DNA of 64,000 nucleotides from Cladochytrium replicatum (Eukaryota > Chytridiomycota > Chytridiomycetes > Cladochytriales > Cladochytriaceae): positions 310,001-374,000 of the forward strand of contig JAHLKD010000004.1 of NCBI GenBank assembly GCA_025526935.1. Direction: 5' to 3'. Position 1 is the first letter of the stretch. Each line of letters opens with the position of its first letter. Under the pieces are notes generated by a model. That model saw nothing but the letters and a program-made list of their open reading frames with translations. It did no database searches and was not told the origin of the DNA. Positions 51,713 to 61,002 of this stretch are shown here, one piece after another. Position numbers and translations under genes: made by a program.

Positions 51713-53231
51713 ATGGCCAAACGCAAGAGAAGCAACAACAAAAGGGTGAGCAACGTTTGAGAGGAGCATTCATCGGTCTCTTAAGCGCATGGATCCTTTG
51801 AATAGAAAAAGAGGAGGACACATGTTCCGGTCGTCGACCCCGAAGGAGTGCCACGTTCTCTTGTGATCAAATCCGGTGGTGCAACCGGCACGACTCTCAC
51901 AACTCTCGTGCGGGACTTCAGGAGAGTCATGGAGCCATACACTGCCGTCAAACTAAAAGTAATGTTGCATTATTTCAACACTTAAAACCTCTCATGAACC
52001 TTCCCTTTCAGGAAAGAAAGAGCAACAAACTAAAGGATTTCGTACACATAGCGGGCCAATTCAAAGTATCACATCTTATTCTGTTCTCGAGAACAGAAGG
52101 AGGATCGACGAATCTCCGTGTTGCTCGCCTTGCGCGTGGGCCGACACTGTCGTTCCGAGTGACGTCGTATGCTCTTGCGAAGGATGTTTTGAAATTACAA
52201 AAGAACCCCCGATCACCAGGATCTGAATTTAAAACCCCACCCTTGGTATGGTATTTGACGCAGGCTATGTGATCAACACGCTGATTTTAGTTGAAAAAGG
52301 TGGTGCTTAACGGATTCGGCGACGACAAGAAAGAAGTGAAGCTTATGGTTACAATGCTTCAGAACATGTTTCCCACCATCGACGTTCGAAAGGTTCGTGT
52401 CAGAATCAGCTTTTTTGCATCCACAGCTCACATCGTGCCCTATTTAGATGCGTCTCTCAGAAGCGCGAAGAGTGGTTCTATTCAACCGTGATAGAGAAAC
52501 TGGGGAAATTGAGATGCGTCATTACGCGATCCACGTTCGGGCATTGGGCGTTAGCAAATCCGTAAAAAGTATTCTGCAGGCCAACCTCCCCGACCTCCAC
52601 GCGTATTCCGACATTAGCGAGTTTGTTCTTAGGTATACAACATCTCTGTTGAATGAATCTGTACAGTACACTTATGCGACACTATAGAGCTAGCGGAGCG
52701 TCCGAAAGTGACGTAGAAGACGCCGGAGAATCGATGGTCACAGTCCCAACTCGCACCAGCAAAAAGCGAAAGGCGAAGCATTCTGCAGCAGAGCAGCCGC
52801 AGACTGAGCATCGATCCATCCGACTTGCAGAGCTGGGGCCAAGACTTACTCTCCGGCTCGTAAAGATTACAGAAGGCTTGTGCGGTGGCGAGGTTCTTCA
52901 TCACGAACACAAAGTGAAGAGCGCGGCCGAGGTGGCGGCTCAGCTAAAGACTCTGGAGCTTAAGAAGGCGCGAAGAAAAGAACAGGAAGAGAACGTGAAG
53001 AGGAAGCAAGAGGCCCGTGCTAAAGGCGGACAAGGGGGAGGGGATGATGACGAAGACGACGATGACGAAGACGCGGACGACGAAGATGAGGATGAGGATG
53101 ATTTGGAGATGGAGATGGATGGCGAGATTGATGACGAGGAAGAAGAGGAGGGAATGCACGATGAAGAAAGTGAAGCAGAGGAAGATGTGGAAGAGGATAT
53201 GGAATCGGAGGATGAGGATGAGGATGAGTGA
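51713..53231 (+). CDS. SSF1: Ribosome-assembly Brix protein SSF1/PPAN
   Basis: Six exons (51713-51745, 51806-51958, 52012-52245, 52291-52392, 52448-52632, 52688-53231) give 416 residues. It starts MAKRKRSNNKR, then KRRTHVPVVDPEGVPRSLVI. The Brix domain follows: GTTLTTLVRDFRRVMEPYTA, NKLKDFVHIAGQFKVSHLIL, LRVARLARGPTLSFRV, PPLLKKVVLNGF, MLQNMFPTIDVRK, RRVVLFNRDRETGEIEMRHY. The segment SIRLAELGPRLTLRLVKITE is the sigma-70-like motif typical of Brix proteins. The last 100 residues are a Lys/Arg-rich helix and a long Asp/Glu run. Ssf1 acts in the nucleolus, loading with Rrp14 and Rrp15 on 27S pre-rRNA for 60S assembly. It starts 78 bases downstream of the TRS65-like gene on the same strand. Confidence 0.93.
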
Positions 53232-54089
53232 CATATTGGTTCATCGCTCCTTAAACAATTAAATACACAGTTGAGAAAGTCAGCCATCCTACTGCGTATT
53301 GCAGACACCTGTGTTATTATTATTCAGTTAACAATGATCTCCCGCTAGCCCTATTGAAGAAGCAACCATTGGAAGGTTTGCAAAGTAAGCGGTAGCTGTA
53401 AGTGGGCGAAAACCCGTTGCTTTGCTTGGAATTCTGTTCAGGTCTCCAGATAACAAGGAAAAATTTATGGAAGAATTCCCCATGAAGTCGCACGTGTAGT
53501 TGGACTCTGGAGCACTGGATGAAATAATATCACGATGATGATCACACCTAACCATGATCAACTGATCCTATCGGCGAAGAGCTCCTTGGATTTGTCCTCA
53601 ATAGCTTCCCACTTTGATCTTCACTTCCGTGAGCGTTTCAAGTCACATGCGCGAATCGTAAATCGATGCGACGTACGCCGCGCATGTTCGAAAGTCAAAC
53701 AGGATTACAAGTATAACGCTGTCAAGTTTCTTAAGGCAGTAGCCACATACTTCACAAGTCCGCAGACTTTTTCATTCGTTGCTTCCCAATACGATCATCC
53801 GGCACAGTCGCTCGTCATCGTCAATTGTTGGGGCTGTTGTTTCCGTCGTCCATTTTTCACCCTTCAATTAATTTCTCTTTTCAACGAACCAACTTTTCAA
53901 GTTTGTCCAAGAACCAACTAACTTTTGAGCTGTCGGAGATTGGACTGCTCTGTCCCGGATTTCCAGAGGTTCATCTATTAAGAGGCTCACCAAACACATC
54001 TCACTTCGGGTTCAATGATGCAGCTGGTAACAGCGCGATCCCGACCGACCCCAGGCAGCGCATGGAACGGACACTTCTATCCTGCCCCT
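53232..54089. other. Unassigned stretch with antisense fragments
   Basis: Both strands carry short frames (for example 53535-53921 plus and 53328-53561 minus) that show no domain. It may include 3' parts of the small membrane-protein gene on the minus strand. Confidence 0.35.
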
Positions 54090-54372
54090 TTAGTCCCACA
54101 GAACATGCCCATCCGTCCCTGCAACCACAAACCCGAGGATCAACAATAGCGTGGCAATCTCCTCCCATTTCTCCTGTCGTGCGTACGTCAGCAGTACACC
54201 CGTCGCCAGCCGGCGGACGGCCATCAGCGAGACGTAGGCTGATGCGGACGATTGTGTTCGTATTAAGGTGCCGGACATGACGTGATCATCGTGTGGTTTT
54301 GGAGGTTGGATCTGGATGCCGAACGAACGTGCGATGGAATAGACTGCTTGGATGCCGGTGACGACGGCTAGA
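54090..54372 (-). CDS. DUF4267-like small membrane protein, C-terminal exon
   Basis: A minus-strand exon beginning after a TAG acceptor near 54373 reads AVVTGIQAVYSIARSFGIQI, then TQSSASAYVSLMAVRRLATG, LLTYARQEKWEEIATLLLIL and GFVVAGTDGHVLWD before a TAA at 54090. The pattern of a VRRLATG-type turn between two hydrophobic helices, followed by a TDG near the end, is that of the DUF4267 family of small four-helix membrane proteins of unknown function. The 5' exon with the start codon was not found, so the gene may be incomplete. Confidence 0.4.
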
Positions 54373-54399
54373 CAAGTTTTTCTAATTCATTTTGTTTAC

Positions 54400-56005
54400 C
54401 GTGGATCAATGAGTCTATTAATACTATTTGTGCAGTCTATCAACGGGCCGTGAGAAACCTTGGGGTGGGATTATTTAGTAGAACTGTCCCGTTTTATTTA
54501 CTACAGCAACCTAATCGAATCTTATCCATCTCACTTATTGTTTCTTGCTAATCTGCTTTGTGCAATGTTGTCTAAACGCGATTGACTGCCCAGTAGCAAC
54601 TAACTTAAAGGGAGCAGATGTGAGATGTGGGAACCTGCAAATTCCTGATACAAACAATGAAATGGGATATCACCGGTGTTACAGCGTTGCACAACAGAAG
54701 CCGCAAAGTATGCTCCCACTGAAAATCATCGACGAAATAATCTTGTGCTGGGCACTGCTAATTCGAATGGCCCAAAGCTTGCTTTCAAAGTCGCTACCAC
54801 TCTAAAGTGGCCTCATACCCAACAGCGTTTCATCCCTACTTCATTTCGATGGACACGGCGAGTGCTCGAGGTTTCGTTGATGCAATCAACCTCCTGAAAA
54901 GCGCTATGATGAAGCAAAATCAGGGTACGTTCGAACGTAATCAACAATGCTAATAGTGACTGACGGATCGATATTCTCAACTGGTGGAAGGAAACCGGAC
55001 TCAAGCCAAAAGTATTCCATTTCCGCGATGGATTTGGCGAGCGAGCGGACTGTCATTATTTCTCCCACCTCCTTTGTCCTCAATATCCATCCAAACCTTC
55101 ATCGTCTTCAATTCGTCCCATTCACATCAACCTCCATCCCGCCTGAAGTCCGACCGGTGTGATCACCCGAGCCCTCATCAGCACAGTCCCGCCTGATAAA
55201 GAATGAAAAGTAAAAATTCAATGCATTAATACCTTCCATTCGGCTGGTCTCAACGGATGCGACGGTGCCCATCGCACGGCTGAAGATGGAGGAGAAAACA
55301 TGACAGGGCCACTGACAAGTTGTCAAGTAGTAAAGGAAGATTAGCGAGAGACAAACATATCAACTTAAAAACTGATTATTAATTACAACCATTGTTTTAT
55401 TACTCGTCGGTGAACGTTTGTGCATGAGGATTTGTGCAAAAAAAACAACAATGTACAATTGCAAAACGAAGGATGACAAAAACAGTGTTCCAACTGGAAA
55501 CGAACCAAAAAGCGGACGCTTCGAACGGTTCACCAGAGCAACAGGAGCTAATTTGGAAATGCCGAAAGGCACATATGTGGCCAGCTTTGTTTGAACAGAT
55601 GCGAAAAGAGATCCAGAGCGCTGAGGTGACCGAAGAGCGCACAGACATTGGCAAAGGCAAACAAACATAGAAATGAAACACCAATGAACTTGAACAACTA
55701 CATTCTTCTCTGAAAAGATAAAACACTGTGTTCTCCGTTGTCAACTCAAAATTTGAAAAGGAAACATGAGGGCTATGATGGTGTGCGACAAAAATAGACA
55801 TGAGACTACCATGCAAGACAAAAGGAAAAGAAAAAAGGGGATTTTTGAGAGGCCAACTATCCAGCGTCCGATTGCCAACACCAATGAACCAACAATCTAA
55901 GCAAAAAGAAACGACATACGCGAAACTCTAGCAAAATTTCTGTACATTGTATCGCTGAACTGTGAGAGAAAGTAGAGAGATCCGACCAAAGCGAGGGGGG
56001 TTCGT
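54400..56005. other. No gene recognised
   Basis: About 1.6 kb of AT-rich sequence. A short plus-strand frame near 54700 contains PLKIIDEIILCW, faintly like the F-box start of the WWK-repeat protein, and 55434-55670 is an open but featureless frame. The right part is probably the 3' end of the DUF1752 gene. Confidence 0.4.
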
Positions 56006-57319
56006 CTACCAATACAAGTGGTCGTTCCCGGTTGTGGTGTTATGTTGATCCCTCGCTGCGGCATGCCGATCGGTTCGCGTTCCAAACGGCATCCTTCTCT
56101 CCCACACCACCGCGCTCCTCACGCTCTCAGTCCATTCCTTCCGCCTCGGATCTACGTCCACCTCACCATCACGGTGCACTATCCTCGATCGGATCTGTGC
56201 AGACAACGCGGAGCTTCGTGGAAGCTGTCTTGCACTGCTTTGCTGGCCAGTGGGCTGGATCTTCTTAAATAGCGGAGGAACAGCATCGTTGTACCGCTGG
56301 TGTGTGGAGAAGCAGATTCCCTCGTCGAAAGTCGAAGCGCAAGAGTCAGTTGATTCAACTTGAAAGTCAGACTCATCAGAGTCAGCGTCAAACCCTTCGT
56401 CGAGGTAATGGTGCCTGGCGCGTCGGTGGTGGGCGTATTCTGCGTAGTCATCGTCGTCTTCGGTGTTGTCGTCGAAACATGGGAGGCGGTAGGCTCGTTG
56501 TTGTAGTACTGGCTGTTTTGGCTCCGGTGCAAACAGTTCAACGTGTGCGTTGCTGCTTGTTGATAGGGCTGGTGCTTCGTCGTCGGATTCAGGATCGCTG
56601 TCATCAGAAACAAAGAACTTGGCTTTTGGTCTGTTAAGTCCGGCAGGCGATGCCAGTGGAACGGCAGTGGTGGTTTGCTCGACTCGTTTATCGAGTGTGT
56701 TCAATGCGATTGTTCGGGCGGTACGCTTTAGCACGGTGTTAGTAGCAGTGTCTGAATGATCAATCGTTTTCTGGGATGGTGGTGTGGATGCCGGTGGGAG
56801 AGAGTTGGTTTCAACAGCATTAAGAATCTTGCTAACAGAGGATGGCGATACGGACGTTGTCGTCTGGACTGCAACGGGAGATGAAGGAACTTTCACGATC
56901 GGCCGCATCTCCTCTCTTCGCGCTTGAGTAACGGTTCCCTCTTTAGTCCAGCTGTTGCTGTTAGTATTCGTTTTCTGAAGTGCCGAAACTTGCGCGTGTG
57001 CAGCCTCTGCAGCGGTGGTGGCCATTTGTTTCGTAAGGTCCGATCCGTTCGAGTAAGAGTAACCCGAGTGGACAGAACGGTACCAAAGTCGCCAGCTCAT
57101 GTTTTCCAGACGGCGGCCGTTCTCCAGTCCATCCTTACATTTTGTGAACACTGAGAGTGGAAACGTATGAGCGTCAGAACATCAGAACATAAATCGACTG
57201 CGTAAGTGACGGTTGAGCTTACCCGTCCACATAGCAGAAATGTCCTGGTCGTCGATTGACTTCATGTTCGAGACTTTGTCGACAGCAAAGGTCAGAACGG
57301 TTTCCTGAAGGTGGGGCAT
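56006..57319 (-). CDS. DUF1752 (AreA N-terminal type) regulatory protein
   Basis: Two exons (57319-57223, 57150-56006) with a 72-nt intron give 413 residues. The N-terminus MPHLQETVLTFAVDKVSNMK leads into the fungal DUF1752 signature spanning the splice site: DISAMWTVFTKCKDGLENGR followed by RLENMSWRLWYRSV. This domain is found in AreA-type GATA factors and in yeast regulators such as Mks1 and the PP1 regulatory subunit Reg1. No GATA zinc finger follows here. The rest is disordered with acidic patches (FFVSDDSDPESDDEAP, FDADSDESDFQVESTDSCAS). The C-terminus carries PFGTRTDRHAAARDQ and ends GNDHLYW. I infer a nutrient-signalling regulator, but the binding partner is unknown. Confidence 0.72.
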
Positions 57320-57775
57320 CTTTGTGGAGCACAGAACAGGGGCTCTACGAGGAAGTTGTGAAGATACAAACTTGGAGCAGCGAAGGTAGTTGCCCCTGAT
57401 TTATGAGTTCTGGACAGTCCCTGGATCGATCGATATCGAAATTTATGGCAGGAACGCGCCGGGATGAAGACGCGATAACACCACGATAAAGGCGTGATAG
57501 TGATTGCACAAAATAGATAAAAAAATTTAAAATTTTGGAGTGGATTGCGGCATATCGGGATATCGAGTGACTGCGATCCTTGGATCGCACGCAGAAAACC
57601 AGAGCATGTGGAAAGAGTAATAAAAAATGGCTTGACATCAAAATTGGTACACAAGCAAAAATGACCCGGCGAACAAAAAAAACTCTTTGCAGATCTACTA
57701 TTTTATGAAACCAACAAGCTGCTTCGCCGGACTTTAATCCAAAACCATCCCCCTACTTTTGATGTCCAACGGCAA

Positions 57776-58411
57776 TCATGCAGATACTTCATCTCCAAAC
57801 CGCTGTTTGCCCACGAACTCCAGCACCTCGATACGTCCCGTTTCGATTGCACTGTCCATTACCACGCTTGAGTTCATCCGTCCACTTTCTTTCCACCATT
57901 GCAGCACCTTGACTTGTCCAAAGAAATTCGCAACATCAACAAGGAACATTTCATTTCTTGAACTTTTCTCCTTCCACCCACTCGAGAAAATGGACACGAC
58001 CATTGTTGCACCGCTAATCGCGGAAGTAGTCCATCGCTTCTCGAGGCCACTTCCAGTGCCGCAACTTTGCCCATCGCACTCGCATTTTTATGGCACAATG
58101 CGGCCACTGAAGCGAATATAAGGGGTGCTGGGCATTGTATCCCACCACTGCACCCACTTGAATTCCACCAATCTAGCGCAGCAACATGTCCGTCTGGCAA
58201 AATCATCGCCTCCTCGGTACATTCATTCGAAGCCCGGTGTTTCTCCACCACTTGAGCACGGAGACATGTCCGTTAGCGCTGACATAATCGACGGAGCGGC
58301 CTTCCGCTTCAGCTCGAGCCCGCTGTTTCTCCACCAATCCAGAATGACCAAGCGCACATTTTGGCTCGCTATTTTGAGTGGCTCATGTGCAAAACGTTGG
58401 ACGTAATCCAC
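57776..58411 (-). pseudogene. Decayed WWK-repeat gene
   Basis: Minus-strand frames keep scattered units of the same 29-residue repeat as the intact gene at 7348-8466: VRLVILDWWRNSGLELKR (near 58360), DGHVAALDWWNSSG (near 58185), a damaged frame-shifted stretch around 58030-58130, and GQVKVLQWWKESGRMNSSVV with IETGRIEVLEFVGKQRFGDE toward 57780. The pieces are in three different frames with stops between them. The spacing between surviving WW pairs is compatible with an original array of repeats. No ATG-led product can be made. Confidence 0.7.
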
Positions 58412-58987
58412 TCGTTTTACACCATTTCAGGTCATGGAGTAGGTTAGGTCACTTCCGTTCGCCTTTTTGAGTGAATCTCAATTGCACCGTTCGGGCTTTG
58501 GTTGTCCATTGAGAGTTCAGGGATGAAGCCAACAAGTTGGCGCTGAACGTGTGGACGCCGAAGGTGTTTGGCAACCTGAAAGCATGTCTTTGGTTGACCA
58601 GCCCAACACTATAATCATGTTGTGAGGCAGAGTTAAAATGCAGCAGTCATTCTGTTTTGTACATACTTTAGTTTTTGGTCTTTACATGGAATAGAAAATG
58701 CAAAAAGAAATGTTTGAAGACCGCATCTCTACCATCATTCCCAGTTTTTCTCCACAAGGAGTGTATTCATCTTGAAACGAATGATGAATGTGGAAAAGAA
58801 ATTAGGGAGGGATGGTTTCCTCTTTTTTTTTTCAAGACAGTGTGCAGCAATTGCACAGTGCCCCTTTTTCGTCCAACGCATCCCTTTCGGTGCCATTCGA
58901 ATTCTTGCCATTTAACTCACGAACAGTCAACACAACCGACCCAGCAGCCACCGCTGCGACCTCAATCCCGTAATCGTCCGAGTGTTG
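58412..58987. other. No gene recognised
   Basis: About 580 bases between the decayed repeat gene and the end of glutamine synthetase. Short frames only; a pure T run lies near 58824. The glutamine synthetase 3' end should be within the right part. Confidence 0.45.
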
Positions 58988-60168
58988 TCACAGGAGCGTG
59001 GTGCGAACAATGATGTCCGTAACACGGTAAGGGTCCATGTTCGATGCTGGCCGACGGTCCTCGAGATAACCGTAGCCGGCCTTGGCGACGTGACGGGGGA
59101 TACGGATGGAAGCACCACGGTTGGCGACTCCAGAGGAGAAAGTGTTGATGTCGGCGGTTTCGTGGTGACCAGTGAGACGCTGATCGTTGTCGGTACCGTA
59201 GACAGCAATGTGTGCAGCGTGGTTCTTTGAGAGCTTCTCGATCGCATCCTCGATGGCAGTCATGCCGCCGGGGTTCCGCATAGCCTCGGTAGAGTAGTTG
59301 GTGTGGCAACCAGCACCGTTCCAGTCGCCTTTGATGGGCTTGGGGTGGAAGGAAACGACAACGCCAAAGTCCTCAGCGACACGCTCCAGAAGGTAGCGAG
59401 CAACCCACAAGTCTAATTGAAACAGAGCCGATAAGAGAGAGTGTACTTATAATGGCACAGTTTGAAGAAACTTACGGTCACCCATGTCAATGCCCAAGCA
59501 GGGACCGACCTGGAACTCCCACTGAGCAGGCATGACCTCAGCGTTGGTGCCAGAGATGTTCACACCAGCGTAAACGCATGCACGCCAGTGAGCCTCAACT
59601 ATGTCGCGACCGAACACCTTGTTCGCACCAACACCGCAGTAGTAAGGACCTTGTGGTCCAGGGAAGCCTCCCTTGGGCCAACCGAGGGGTTGGCCGTCGG
59701 TATCGAGGAGGGTATACTCCTGCTCAATACCGAACCATGGCTTGTGCTCAGCAGCATTGTCCATGGCCTCCAAGCAGTGGTTGCGGAAGTTTGTGACGTT
59801 GGGCTTTCCCTCGGAGTCGTAGGTATCGGTTAGAACGAGGATGTTCTCACCGCCAAGGAAGGGGTCCTTGAAGATGGCGACTGGGCGCATGTAGACATCG
59901 GAGTTGTGGCCTGGGGCCTGACCAGTGGAGGATCCGTCGAACACCCACTCACCGAGATCCTCAATCGAGTGAGGAACAGAGTCGAGGGTCTGTGGAAGAT
60001 CGCAATCATGAGCACTTTCGTGCGTTCCAGGAACAAATGCATGCAGGATCTTACCTTAGACTTTGCACGGAGACCATAGGAACCATCGATCCAGATGTAT
60101 GTCGCAGAGACCTTGCCGTTCTGGCCAAGGGCGAGATATTTGTTGAGAGTGGTGGTGTTGGAGAGCAT
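58988..60168 (-). CDS. GLN1: Glutamine synthetase, type II
   Basis: Three exons (60168-60055, 59989-59476, 59412-58988) give 350 residues, the usual size for eukaryotic GS. It starts [20 protein letters not shown] and shows [16 protein letters not shown], the Asp loop [20 protein letters not shown], the metal ligands in [31 protein letters not shown], the Asn/Gly loop [14 protein letters not shown], the glutamate flap [17 protein letters not shown], and [10 protein letters not shown], which binds ATP. The enzyme makes glutamine from glutamate, ammonia and ATP in the cytosol. Introns are 65 and 63 nt. Codon use looks strongly biased (GGT, ATC, AAG), as expected of a highly expressed gene. Nothing is disrupted. 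Confidence 0.96.
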
Positions 60169-61002
60169 CGTGAAGATCGTTATCGGTGTGTCGGGCAATG
60201 GGTCTGTATCAGAAGGACGTGAGCAGTTTAAATAATCATGGTGTGAAATGGAGGGGTTGCCCAGAAAGGAAATTTGCAACGTGGCGTAGCTGCGATAAGA
60301 GGGTAGCGTGTGGGAGAGATAAGGAATAAAAAGTAGACACATATCATTGGATCAGGATGGCAGTGCGACGCTGAACGATGCATCGGTACGTCTGATTATC
60401 GCTAATCAGGATGCCTCGCATCAACCCACGCTTAAGAGATATGAAGATCGTAGATGATCCAATGGCCTCCATATCGTGTTTCGTTATCCAACCATGATGG
60501 CGATATGCAAGAAGCATTAACTTTGTTGGCGCGTCGCTATAAAAAAGATAAGATGGAAGTGCATCTGGAGATGCATCGAATCTTAATCAACACTCCGGAA
60601 ACCGCCGGTTGACTCGAAACAGTGAATTCTCTTTGAGGTTGCGATAGGATGAACTTCTTTTGGAATCTTTTCAAATTATGACCATATTCCTGTGATGAAC
60701 GATTTCATGATATCTGATCACTTCCTCGCTGAGTAATCTGTGATCTGGGCGTAGTTGAGCTTTCTTCATAGATCATCACTGATCACATTTCTGATGAATT
60801 GCTGCGCCGTATCTGTGTGGCGCGTGTAAGAGGTTTTGCCCTTAGAGGCTTTGACATTTCCATGTATTCCTTCAGAACAACACCGCCACACAGCTGTTAC
60901 TCTTGCCAGTTTTGTTCTAGGAATGTTCATGCTCGTTAGTATTCATTATTGCACAATAAATACCAGTATTGTTCTAGCACATCGCAAGAGCAACCAGAGG
61001 GT
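60169..61002. other. Glutamine synthetase upstream region
   Basis: About 830 bases upstream of glutamine synthetase and before the retroelement. The left part should be the promoter. AT-rich sequence with several GATAA/TTATC-type words (for example near 60260-60320 and 60390) could serve GATA factors, which control this gene in other fungi, but such words are also common by chance. I could not find a terminal repeat of the element. Confidence 0.35.

Noticed and set aside
52940-53308. Ser-rich and Leu/Ile-rich open frames on the minus strand
   Set aside because: They mirror the Asp/Glu-coding repeat at the end of SSF1; simple composition keeps several frames open by chance.
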